The translations under genes and the position numbers were made by a program. This document shows, piece by piece, positions 18,265 to 27,088 of a stretch of 64,000 bases of DNA. Each line of letters starts with the position of its first letter. The first letter of the stretch is position 1. Origin of the DNA: Blastocatellia bacterium AA13 (GTDB lineage Bacteria; Acidobacteriota; Blastocatellia; UBA7656); contig QHVH01000002.1 in assembly GCA_003222245.1 (NCBI GenBank), positions 62,001-126,000 of the forward strand, in the 5' to 3' direction. The notes under the pieces were generated by a model, which ran no database searches, had not been told where the DNA came from, and was given only the letters and a program-made list of their open reading frames with translations.

Positions 18265-21200
18265 ATGCGATTCCGTTCAAAGATCATTCTCCTTACGGCG
18301 GCATCAATCGCGATCGCGCTCCTGTGCGTGTGGGTGTCTGCTAGAAATACACCTTCCGCAAGATGCGCGCGAGCGATGAGGAAGGCCTTTGCCAGGCGCC
18401 GACTGGTCGAGCCCAGGCTTTCGGGAGATGTATCGGCAGCAAAATATTGGCCGAGAGCAACGGGTGAAAGGAATGGAAGTCGCGGCGATATCGCGGAAGA
18501 TAGCGTCAAAGAGGCGTATTCCGCTATCGCCGAAAACAAGGACGATACGTCGATTCAATATGCTCGGGCTCGGCTGCTCATCGCGGACGGAAAGGCTAAG
18601 AACGACAAAGACGAGAACGATAGAGGCGAGGACAACAAAGGCGAGGAAGCACTGGACTACATTCGCAAGGTAGCCGCGGCAAGGCCAGGGGACGCGGAGG
18701 TTCTCAACGATCTCGGAGTCTGCCTCTTTACAAACAACCGGCTTGAAGAGGCCTTGAAGAAGTTCGAAGAGGCGCTTACGTATGACCCGCGCCTTCTTGC
18801 GGCGCAGTTCAATCGAGCGCTCTGTCACAAGCGATTGTTGTTCAGGAACCAGTCCGCGACCGAGTTCACCGAACTCGAGAAGCTTGAGAAGGACAAGGGC
18901 TGGCTCGAAGAGGTAAGCGCATACAAACGTGAGACAAGCGCCGCGATTGAGGATATGGATGAGGAGGCGATTCGCACGAAGGCGATTGCCGGGTTTAACG
19001 ATGCGGCATCGCGGCAAGATTTGGATGCTGCCACAAAGCTTGCGGATGAGCAGTTCGAGTCGCTTTTGAGCTATGGAAGAGGTCAATTGTACAACGCCTG
19101 TCTTGGAGTCGAGAGCAGGAAGGGGGTTCCCATTCCGTCAAATCCGCTTGACGGCATGAAAATGCTGGGCGCCGCGCTATTCAATGCGAAGAAGGACCGG
19201 ATGATTCTAGACCTCTGGCAGCATCTCGCCTCGCTGTCTGAAAGCCAGAGGGACATCGAACATCAATTGAGAGATGAGTATCTAAAGATCCCACTAGGGT
19301 CCGAGATATATCCGCGGATTCGCGGCCTCGCGCGTAGATTCCTGGACATCGGAAACAAGGTTGCTTTTGTCACCGCGCTCGCGGGGCTGGGCAACGCAGA
19401 ATATAAACAGGGAGAGTCACGAGAAGCACTAACGGATATTGCCGAGGCTCAATCGGTCGCGGAGAAATCCGAATGGCCATGGCAACAATCATGGTTATAT
19501 GGCGTAACTGCGCAGGCGATTTCTGTCCAGGGACAAGATCTCTTGGGTATCGATTATTGCGAGAAGGCTATCGCCGGATATGAACGACTGCATTTGCCGG
19601 CGCCTCAGGCCAAGATTTTTCAAACCACGGCATTTGCCCATCAAAGACTCGGGGATTTTGAAAAAGCCATAGCTGAGTTTCAGAAGTCGACGGAACTCTT
19701 CGCGAGCTCCGAGCCTCGGCTTGAGGAGATTGCATATAATTGCGTGGCGGTAGCGGAAATTTATCAGCAACAAGGAAATCACGAACTGGCGCTGCTCGCG
19801 GTCAAACAAGCGCACTCATACGCAATGGATGCGGTGAAGACCGGTTCCTCAACGCCCGTTCAGAGCGCCTCTTTGTTGGCCGTCGAACAAGCTGAAGCGG
19901 GTCGGAGTGATTTAGCGCAGCAGAGCATAGGAGAAGCGTTCGAGTCGGAGCGCAAAAAAAACAAAAAGAGTGAAGGCTCCTCAAATAATCTCGAGCTCCT
20001 GATCCGCGCCGCCGAGACATCCGCTAAGACCAACGATACAAACTCGGCGCTTGGTTTCTATAACGACGCCGAGAAGATGGCCGCCCTATCCGAGAACAGA
20101 CAAGACCTTCTAACCGTGCTTCGAAGCCGCGCCCAGGTGTTGATCGGTGCGAACCGAAAGCAAGAGGCGGAAGCGGACCTCCGCCGCGCCCTAATCGAAG
20201 CAGAGATGTACAGGAGCAGAATTACGAACATGACCTATCGCAGCAGTTTTCTCGCCGCGACACAGGATGTGTTTGATGCGCTTGTATCATTGTACCTCTC
20301 GGAGGGCCGTAGCGAGGAAGCATTTGACTTCTGTGAAAAGGCGCATGCCCGTACGATGCTCGAGCAGCTAGCGGGAGACGAACAACCCTTAACGCTTAAG
20401 GCCGTTCAATCAAAGTTGTCCGGTGATATCAATGTTCTCTTGTGCTCGGTCACCAGCGCCGGAGTAAATCTCTTTCTCGTGAAGAAGTCCGGCATGGACG
20501 TTGGCCGCTCCGACCTGAACAGCGATAGCGTCGCGGTACTCGTGGGAGACTATCTGTTCGACTTGAGGAACAAGGGGGACATAGGCGTGCTCTCGGCGAA
20601 GGCGAGTAATCTATACGAGAAGTTGATTAAGCCGATTGAGCCATACCTGGATCCGAGTGCGACGCTTTGCATAGTTCCGGACAAAGCGCTCCACTTTCTG
20701 CCATTCTCCGCGCTGATCGATTCATCCGGACATTACTTCGTGGAAACTCGCACTTTGATTTACGCTCCGTCGGCTTCAGTTCTGACCAAGTGTTTGGATC
20801 AGGCCAAGGCCCGTGGAACCGCTGTCGGAAAGATGCTCGCCGTCGGAAATCCCGCGTTTGATGCCAAGGCGTACCCGAACCTGCGCAAGCTGCGAGACTC
20901 GGAGGACGAGGCGAGAGACAGCGCCAAGCATTATCGGGACTCGTTGCCGCTTGTAAATGCTGAGGCCACCGAAGAGCGCGTTCGTGAAGAGATGAAGACG
21001 GCTTCCGTAATTCACATTGCTTCGCATTGCAAGGTCGAAGCCGGCTCTCCGTGGCTCGTGCTTGCACCGTCGCCTGGAAGAAGCGGACGGGATCGAGCTG
21101 ATGCGGGAAACAAGGACGATCCGGCGGACGGCAACCTGTACCTTGACGAGGTGTATAAGCTGAAGCTTCAAAATGCAAAGCTCGTGGTGCTTTCTTCGTG

Positions 21201-21474
21201 TGAAAGCGCGCTTGGCCGCTATTATCGAGGCGAAGGCATCGTTAGCCTCGTTCGTCCATTCATCGCCGCCGGCGTGCCTCAAGTCGTAGCCAGTCTCTGG
21301 AGTGTTGATTCCAGTAAGACCTCGACTCTGATGACCAATTTTCATAAATTCCGGACTGAAAGGGCGATTGGTCCTGGGGACGCGCTCAGGGAGGCTCAGC
21401 GCAGGATGATCGACGATCCGGCGGCCAGTCATCCTTACTTCTGGGCTGCGTTCATAGCAGTGGGCAGCAATTGA
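18265..21474 (+). CDS. Membrane-anchored TPR-CHAT caspase-like protease
   Basis: A 1,069-aa protein. Residues about 7-24 form one hydrophobic signal anchor, so the rest should face the periplasm. TPR repeats (for example EVLNDLGVCLFTNNRLEEAL) fill much of residues 100-680. The C-terminal 370 residues are a CHAT domain (caspase HetF associated with TPRs): a PDKALHFLPFSALID segment, histidine in VIHIASHC (H921) and cysteine in LSSCES (C979), then GVPQVVASLW and YFWAAFIAVG. The histidine is followed by Cys rather than the usual Gly. CHAT proteases cleave partner proteins in some defence and signalling systems. Here the target is unknown, and export argues for an envelope role. Confidence 0.88.
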   Translation: MRFRSKIILLTAASIAIALLCVWVSARNTPSARCARAMRKAFARRRLVEPRLSGDVSAAKYWPRATGERNGSRGDIAEDSVKEAYSAIAENKDDTSIQYARARLLIADGKAKNDKDENDRGEDNKGEEALDYIRKVAAARPGDAEVLNDLGVCLFTNNRLEEALKKFEEALTYDPRLLAAQFNRALCHKRLLFRNQSATEFTELEKLEKDKGWLEEVSAYKRETSAAIEDMDEEAIRTKAIAGFNDAASRQDLDAATKLADEQFESLLSYGRGQLYNACLGVESRKGVPIPSNPLDGMKMLGAALFNAKKDRMILDLWQHLASLSESQRDIEHQLRDEYLKIPLGSEIYPRIRGLARRFLDIGNKVAFVTALAGLGNAEYKQGESREALTDIAEAQSVAEKSEWPWQQSWLYGVTAQAISVQGQDLLGIDYCEKAIAGYERLHLPAPQAKIFQTTAFAHQRLGDFEKAIAEFQKSTELFASSEPRLEEIAYNCVAVAEIYQQQGNHELALLAVKQAHSYAMDAVKTGSSTPVQSASLLAVEQAEAGRSDLAQQSIGEAFESERKKNKKSEGSSNNLELLIRAAETSAKTNDTNSALGFYNDAEKMAALSENRQDLLTVLRSRAQVLIGANRKQEAEADLRRALIEAEMYRSRITNMTYRSSFLAATQDVFDALVSLYLSEGRSEEAFDFCEKAHARTMLEQLAGDEQPLTLKAVQSKLSGDINVLLCSVTSAGVNLFLVKKSGMDVGRSDLNSDSVAVLVGDYLFDLRNKGDIGVLSAKASNLYEKLIKPIEPYLDPSATLCIVPDKALHFLPFSALIDSSGHYFVETRTLIYAPSASVLTKCLDQAKARGTAVGKMLAVGNPAFDAKAYPNLRKLRDSEDEARDSAKHYRDSLPLVNAEATEERVREEMKTASVIHIASHCKVEAGSPWLVLAPSPGRSGRDRADAGNKDDPADGNLYLDEVYKLKLQNAKLVVLSSCESALGRYYRGEGIVSLVRPFIAAGVPQVVASLWSVDSSKTSTLMTNFHKFRTERAIGPGDALREAQRRMIDDPAASHPYFWAAFIAVGSN

Positions 21475-22056
21475 AGGAGCATTTTTATATTCTGCACAAA
21501 CAAGAGGGGAGCGACGAGAGTTGGGTCCGGCTCGAGACATCCGACTTGTGTTAGCTCGCTTTTAAGCTGACCTTTTCCGGCCGCATTCCGTGATACCGGA
21601 ATCGCACGGCGTTCCGTCATCGTTCGATGACAAAGAAATTCATCTCGAAAGGCTATGCTTATATCCGCGCAGGGATTTGTTCTTGCCGTTTTGTTTCCGG
21701 CGGTGGCCAAAGCGGCCCTCGGGAAACTGTCTGATGCAGCAGAGAAAAAATCATCCGCGGTTATTTTTAGCAAATGCCGTTGCGCGGTGGAAGCAACGCA
21801 TGAAAACAAACTTGCTTCTGGATGCCTTTTTATATGACTCGCTTCATATCATTCCTGCTATGCGGCGCCGGCACAGGTTTGCTCATTGTCCGTGAGCGTT
21901 TTTCAACGGCCTGTTCCGGCTAAAAACTTCAAACTTGTCTTGATGGTAACGCAACCGCTTGGTGATAGATTTCGCTCTACGCACATTATTCAGTAGCCGG
22001 GCTCAGGCGCATCAAGAAGCTCGGCGCTGGAAAGCACAACACTGAAAGGGGGGTCT
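21475..22056. other. Intergenic region before two orphan genes
   Basis: About 580 bases with no gene I can support. A 60-codon frame at 21655-21837 begins with a signal-like stretch, but its GAAAGG element is only 2 nt from the ATG and no homology is recognisable. A promoter for the downstream pair must lie here, but I cannot place it. Confidence 0.4.
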
Positions 22057-22755
22057 ATGTCGATTCAAGTCACTCTAGTACTGGACAGCGGGGCTTTCCT
22101 GACCAACGAAGCAACAACGGGGTTTACCTATTCGGAAGTTGGTTACTTCATTCCTCATCTGAACGTATACGGCGACGGCGACTTGATTGAGTCAGTCAGT
22201 GGTTATTGCCTGGGCACGGGTTGCCGAAAACTCAACGTCCGTCACTTGGACCCAAACGGGACTGAGATTTCAAAGGGAATTCGGATCACTGATAGCCTGA
22301 ATAAGAATCTCTTGAAGATGCACAAGCTCCACGGCAGGATAGTGCACGCGGATCGCGAGAAGTTCGATTGCTGCTTCCACTTTAACTCGGGAATCTTCCG
22401 TTGCTCTCACGTAATGAGCCGCATATTCAAGGAGGTGCACGGCGTTTCACACGAACCTACAGGTCAGGTCAAAACGATCAGCTCGGTTGCCCACGATGTC
22501 GTGATCGAGTATGAACTGAAGGAACAGGAATCGTTTCAGATTCTCGCGCCCGGAAACGGCAAGGTCGATACTATCTGGTCGAGTCTTAACCATTCGAGTG
22601 TCAGCAGGCGATTCGACCTCGAGATCATCGCGGAGAATGCGACCTCCGATTTCTATTTTCGCGAGATGCTCAAGCTTGGAAGGCAGAACTACTGGCTTCC
22701 GAATCAGGGGCAGCCGCCTCCGCAATGGAACCACGACGGCGGCCTCGGAGGCTAG
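22057..22755 (+). CDS. Hypothetical protein (232 aa), first of an orphan pair
   Basis: I do not recognise this protein. It has no signal peptide or membrane segment, so it is probably cytoplasmic. A strong ribosome site (AAAGGGGGG) lies just before the ATG. The N-terminal half is beta-rich (IQVTLVLDSGAF) and the protein is unusually rich in Cys and His (CLGTGC, DCCFHF, FRCSHV). The C-terminus is proline- and glycine-rich (NQGQPPPQWNHDGG). It lies 56 bp upstream of another unrecognised gene and 582 bp downstream of the CHAT gene, all on one strand. Confidence 0.7.
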   Translation: MSIQVTLVLDSGAFLTNEATTGFTYSEVGYFIPHLNVYGDGDLIESVSGYCLGTGCRKLNVRHLDPNGTEISKGIRITDSLNKNLLKMHKLHGRIVHADREKFDCCFHFNSGIFRCSHVMSRIFKEVHGVSHEPTGQVKTISSVAHDVVIEYELKEQESFQILAPGNGKVDTIWSSLNHSSVSRRFDLEIIAENATSDFYFREMLKLGRQNYWLPNQGQPPPQWNHDGGLGG

Positions 22756-22811
22756 ACGGCTTCGGCGTCTCCAAGCCCCAAATCCCTCAGCATAAATACG
22801 GCAGGCCGGCT

Positions 22812-24458
22812 ATGACGGGTGAGAATCTGATTCATTGCTCCGCGCTGTTGATGATCAATTTCCGCGGCCGCGAGAGCGCTAAGGACCCACGCGCTCGCGG
22901 TCATTTGATCCAACTGGCGCGCAATGCTAAACGCGCCTGGGAACGGCGGCCCGCACGTGGTTTCCGCGATGAAGAGCCTGGAGTAGGAGTTTTCCTGGCA
23001 TTTGATTCCGGGCTGCGGCTCGCGGACCTCATGCGCGAGCGGGGCTTCGAGTTTCCTTCGGAATATCTATTCGAAGACCAGAGACGTGACGTGTGTTTTC
23101 ATCTCAAGTACGCTCCGGGCCGGAGGCTAAAGCCGGATCAGAGAGGCACACGATACGAGATTTTACCGTGCGAGATCGGAGACCGAACGCCTCTGGAATT
23201 GTTTCAGAGTCTGAGGCGAGAGATTCTCGAATGGACCGATCCGGCCGGCTCGCCCTTTTTCGATTTGGATACCGAGATCTTTCTGGTAGGGGCGAGGCCG
23301 CTGCCGATGCTCGAAATGTTCACGGTGCTTCAACCGCATCATTTCATCGATGCGTTTCCGGAATATCGGGCCGATCCCGCGGGGCCTCAAGCCGGTAATC
23401 TGCTCTTCGTCCAATTGCAGAAAGAAAACCTCAGCGAGTGGATAAGGGCCGGGGCCGCTTCAAGGCGGAGATCGATGGGAGGGCTGTTCACGAGTACGGT
23501 AATGGCGCCAGGAGATTCATACTCGCTGGAACTGGCGAGGCGCTGTCCCGAGTCTGGGCCCGCAAACATCGTTGAGGTGGATGAGGAACTGGCTCGTGAT
23601 CCGCGCGGCCTCGGCTATATGTGTCGAATACACGACGGCTTTACCGTGTTTCATGAGCACGAGCCGTTCAGGATTGAGATGCGGGAGTCCTTTCTGCCGG
23701 GGATCGAGCGGTCTGATATCGTCATGAAATTCTGCCGTCTCCGCGAAGCCGAGATGGCGGCCATAAAGTTTACCGGCCCGGACGACGCGATAAGAATATC
23801 GCGCGGAGGAATTCCAATAGCCGACCTTCCGCTTCGAGGGGCGCGCTCTCTCGAGCAAGACGGCCTTGTAGGCGAAGCGCGCTTCGATCCGGAAATTCCG
23901 AAACTGACGATCCGGCTTCCGTTCCTCTTCTTTCCCGATCTGGAGATCCCGCCGCGCCTTCTTGATGAGGGCGTAGTCATCGAATGGATCAACGAGCATA
24001 GAGAGGAGGCTCGGCACACGATCAGCTTCTGGTCCGGCGAGCACAACGCTTCACACAGATCGCAGGCGTTGAAGGCGATCTCCGGAAGGCTGATGGTGAA
24101 TGCGCCTTATCTTAGCAGCGGCCAGGCGCGCGCGGGCATGGATAACGTGCTCGTTTATCGCGACGACTTCAGCCTCGATGCAGCAAAGCAAAACGTTTCC
24201 GGGGCTGCTGATGCAATGCGCCTCGGAAATCTTCAGCGGCCGTTCAACTCGATATTCACGGGTCGAACGCCCGACACCGACGACGCGCGAAGCGCCTTCG
24301 TTGAAATGATGATTTCGCTTCTGCGGCGAGATGGGACCGGCCATGCAGGAGCCAAACTGCCGGCAGTAGACGAAAAAAAGCCTGCCGGCATCGCTCCTTT
24401 TGTGATGTCTCAATACAGCTTTATCTTTCGCGAGCCGGTTATCGCGGACAATGAATGA
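22812..24458 (+). CDS. Hypothetical protein (548 aa), second of an orphan pair
   Basis: I do not recognise this protein. The likely start is the ATG at 22812 (MTGENLIHCS); the frame is open further up, but that would overlap the preceding gene. It has no signal peptide or transmembrane helix. It is acidic and arginine-rich, with a mixed alpha/beta pattern and hydrophobic beta strands such as LTIRLPFLFFPDLEIP. No catalytic motif stands out. The gene ends 21 bp before the convergent EF-G gene. Spacing and strand suggest cotranscription with the 232-aa gene. A link to the CHAT protein is possible but unproven. Confidence 0.7.
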   Translation: MTGENLIHCSALLMINFRGRESAKDPRARGHLIQLARNAKRAWERRPARGFRDEEPGVGVFLAFDSGLRLADLMRERGFEFPSEYLFEDQRRDVCFHLKYAPGRRLKPDQRGTRYEILPCEIGDRTPLELFQSLRREILEWTDPAGSPFFDLDTEIFLVGARPLPMLEMFTVLQPHHFIDAFPEYRADPAGPQAGNLLFVQLQKENLSEWIRAGAASRRRSMGGLFTSTVMAPGDSYSLELARRCPESGPANIVEVDEELARDPRGLGYMCRIHDGFTVFHEHEPFRIEMRESFLPGIERSDIVMKFCRLREAEMAAIKFTGPDDAIRISRGGIPIADLPLRGARSLEQDGLVGEARFDPEIPKLTIRLPFLFFPDLEIPPRLLDEGVVIEWINEHREEARHTISFWSGEHNASHRSQALKAISGRLMVNAPYLSSGQARAGMDNVLVYRDDFSLDAAKQNVSGAADAMRLGNLQRPFNSIFTGRTPDTDDARSAFVEMMISLLRRDGTGHAGAKLPAVDEKKPAGIAPFVMSQYSFIFREPVIADNE

Positions 24459-24479
24459 TTGCCGGCCGTTCCGATTGAT

Positions 24480-26582
24480 TCACTCTTCTTCCGCGACTCT
24501 GATCCGGCCTTCTTCCTGCGCCTTGGCTACTATCTTCTGCGCGATCTGCGCGGGCACTTCATCATAATGGTCCAGCTCCATCGTGTAGGAGCCGCGCGCG
24601 CCGGTGATGGAGTTCAGGGTCGATTGATACGAGAGCATTTCGGACAGCGGCACCTGCGCTTTTACCACGGATTGATTTCCGCGCGTGTCCATACCCTGAA
24701 CGCGGCCGCGCCGCGAATTTATATCGCCGAGAATATCTCCGGAGGTCTCCTGCGGTGTGGTGACTTCTACATTCATGACCGGCTCGAGAAGAACCGGCTT
24801 GACCTTTTCTATGGCATTTCGGAATGCCTTGCGGCCGGCGAGTTGAAAAGATAAATCGTCCGAGTCAACCGCGTGGAATTTACCGTCCGTCAGCTCTACT
24901 CTGAAATCCACCATCGGATATCCCGCGATAGCTCCGCGAGCCGCTGCGTCTTTTATCCCTTTTTCGACTGCCGGGCGCCACTGCTGAGGAATGGCGCCGC
25001 CGAATATTTTATCGACGAATTGAAAGCCGCCTCCTCGCGACTGTGGTTCGAAGATGCACGTGGCTTCGGCGAATTGACCTCGGCCGCCGGTCTGTTTCTT
25101 GTGACGCCCGACGATCTCGACTCTTCCTCTGAAGGTTTCAAGGTAAGCGACTTTCGGAGGATGAAGCTCGACCTCAACGCTGTATCGTTTCTTGAGCTTG
25201 TTGACCGCGACTTCAATGTGAGTCTGGCCCGAGCCTGCAAGCAGAAATTCCTTTGTTTGAGGATCGCGCTCGAATCGAAGCGCCAGATCTTCCTCGAGCA
25301 TCTTGTGAATGGCCTGTGACAGCTTGTCCTCGTCGTTGCGCGACTTGGGCTCGATAGCGAAAGAAATTGCGGGCGTTGGGAAATGAACCGGCTCGTAAAC
25401 GATCTGGTTGGCTTTTTCGCAGAAGGTATCGCCGGTGGTTGTTTCTTTCAGTTTGGCAACGGCTACGATGTCGCCGGCGTGAGCGTCTGGAATCTTCTCG
25501 ATCGCCTTTCCTTGAACGACGTGCAGCGGACCGAGCCTTTCCTGGGTCGATTTTGTTGCATTGAACACGGTCGCGTCAGATTTAACTGATCCCGAATAGA
25601 CCTTGAATACGGTGATGCGTCCCGTGAAGGGATCGGCGATGGTCTTGAATACGAAGGCGGAAAACGGCGCGTCATCCGAGACATTTCTCTCGACCACGTC
25701 GCCCCCGGCCTGTGACTGGCCTTTTGCCGTTCCCAGCTCGTCGGGCGCGGGAGCAAGCTCGACGATTTCGCTCAGTAGCTGTTGCAATCCGATGTTCCGC
25801 ATTCCGGACGCGACCACGATAGGAAAGAGACGCCGCTCTTTGACTGCGTTCTTGAGTCCGGGGATCAGGTCTTCATCCGCAAGGGTTCCGTCCGAGAAAT
25901 ACTTCTCCATCAATTCTTCGGATGCTTCCGCCACTACATCGATGATTTTTTCGCGCGCCGATTGAGCGGCATCCTTAAGCTCGGCTGGAACATCGCCTTC
26001 GGTGAATTTGCCGCTATCGTCCGTTTCGAACGTATAGGCCCGCATTTTGATCAAATCTATTACGCCTTTGAAATTCTTTTCACTTCCGATAGGGATTTGA
26101 ATAGGCACGGCGCTTCGTCCGAATGTTTCGACGATTCCGGCCGCCGCTTGATTAAAATCCGCGCGTTCACGATCCATTTTGTTTATTACGATGATTCGCG
26201 GCAGTCCGAACTCTTCCGCGTAGCTCCAGCCCTTCTCGGTTTGAACCTCGACTCCGTTGACCGCATCGACCACTACTATCGCGCAATCGCATACTCGCAG
26301 CGCGGCTTTCGCGTCGAGAATAAACGCGGCATAGCCTGGAGTGTCGAGGATATTGATCTTGGCGCCGTTCCACTCGCAGTGGGCGAGCGAACTGTGGATG
26401 GTTATCTTTCTTGAAATTTCGTCTTCGTCAAAGTCGGTGACGGTGGTTCCCTCATCAACTCGGCCCAAGCGGTTCGTGGCGCCCGCATCGAAGAGCATAG
26501 CTGCTACCAGCGTAGTCTTGCCCGCGTCGCCGTGGCCTACAATGCCGACGTTTCTGATCTCCTTCGTGCCGTATACCTTCAT
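24480..26582 (-). CDS. Elongation factor G-like GTPase (EF-G paralogue)
   Basis: A 700-aa translational GTPase with all five EF-G domains. GTPase motifs are GHGDAGKTT (P loop), LDTPGY (G3) and NKMD (G4). Domain IV contains TGGRGQFAEA, and the end has SYTMELDHYDEVP. The P loop has GHGDAGKTT where canonical EF-G usually has GHIDAGKTT, and the gene is not in an str operon. It therefore fits the secondary EF-G-like group found in many bacteria, and a fusA copy is expected elsewhere. The start is supported by AGAGGAGA ahead of the ATG. The paralogue's role (ribosome recycling, stress, or reserve translocase) cannot be read here. Confidence 0.88.
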   Translation of the reverse strand: MKVYGTKEIRNVGIVGHGDAGKTTLVAAMLFDAGATNRLGRVDEGTTVTDFDEDEISRKITIHSSLAHCEWNGAKINILDTPGYAAFILDAKAALRVCDCAIVVVDAVNGVEVQTEKGWSYAEEFGLPRIIVINKMDRERADFNQAAAGIVETFGRSAVPIQIPIGSEKNFKGVIDLIKMRAYTFETDDSGKFTEGDVPAELKDAAQSAREKIIDVVAEASEELMEKYFSDGTLADEDLIPGLKNAVKERRLFPIVVASGMRNIGLQQLLSEIVELAPAPDELGTAKGQSQAGGDVVERNVSDDAPFSAFVFKTIADPFTGRITVFKVYSGSVKSDATVFNATKSTQERLGPLHVVQGKAIEKIPDAHAGDIVAVAKLKETTTGDTFCEKANQIVYEPVHFPTPAISFAIEPKSRNDEDKLSQAIHKMLEEDLALRFERDPQTKEFLLAGSGQTHIEVAVNKLKKRYSVEVELHPPKVAYLETFRGRVEIVGRHKKQTGGRGQFAEATCIFEPQSRGGGFQFVDKIFGGAIPQQWRPAVEKGIKDAAARGAIAGYPMVDFRVELTDGKFHAVDSDDLSFQLAGRKAFRNAIEKVKPVLLEPVMNVEVTTPQETSGDILGDINSRRGRVQGMDTRGNQSVVKAQVPLSEMLSYQSTLNSITGARGSYTMELDHYDEVPAQIAQKIVAKAQEEGRIRVAEEE

Positions 26583-26792
26583 CGTGCAGTCTCCTCTCTA
26601 AGGATGAATTGATTTGGGAAACGGATGGCGAGGACCAGCGGGTCGGTTCATAGAATGAGCCGCTCCCTGGCCCAAAACCGAGTTGAGATTATATACCTGC
26701 GAGCTTCGGGCGCAACCCTCCCTCAACACCCTCTCTCAACAGGAGCGTGCCGGATTCACGTGTCCGGGAGGTCCGACATAGCCTTTGCCGAT

Positions 26793-27075
26793 TCAGGCTC
26801 TCTGTCCGCGTTGTCGCAGCATGGGCCCTTCAAAGCTTACGATATCGCTTTTCGCGGTTTTGGTCCGGCCTCGAGACACGGGTAGCTGAACGATATTTCG
26901 TTGAAAGAAGAGATCAAGCGTCCAATCGAGCATCACTCGGATGCGTTTTTCGAGCATAGGCACGCATCAGGTAATAATATACCTGCCGGTGTTTGAGCAG
27001 CCGATCGAGTTCGAGGGCGGTGTTGACCCCGGCAAATCCGCCGCCGATTATGACAATCCGTTCTTCTAAAATTCT
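26793..27075 (-). pseudogene. NDH-2 (type II NADH dehydrogenase) remnant, internal deletion
   Basis: On the minus strand the segment from about 27066 reads ERIVIIGGGFAGVNTALEL, the FAD-binding N-terminus of type II NADH dehydrogenases. It continues to LLKHRQV and then jumps to YYYLMR. In a different frame from about 26960 it reads MLEKRIRVMLDWTLDLFF and then RNIVQLPVSRG, which matches the C-terminal tail of the same family, and stops at TGA 26793-26795. About 330 of the usual roughly 430 residues are missing, a frameshift separates the two parts, and no usable start codon precedes the N-terminus. The gene would have followed the M20-type amidase gene. Homology is judged from memory of the family; the motif match is strong. 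Confidence 0.8.
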
Positions 27076-27088
27076 CCATCGAGTTGAA

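Noticed and set aside
21655-21837. Possible small secreted protein of 60 aa
   Set aside because: The N-terminus is signal-like, but the GAAAGG element is only 2 nt from the ATG, the rest is featureless, and no homologue is recognised.
26625-26959. Plus-strand frames 26625-26885 and 26747-26959
   Set aside because: They are antisense to the NDH-2 remnant, whose minus-strand protein similarity explains the open frames.
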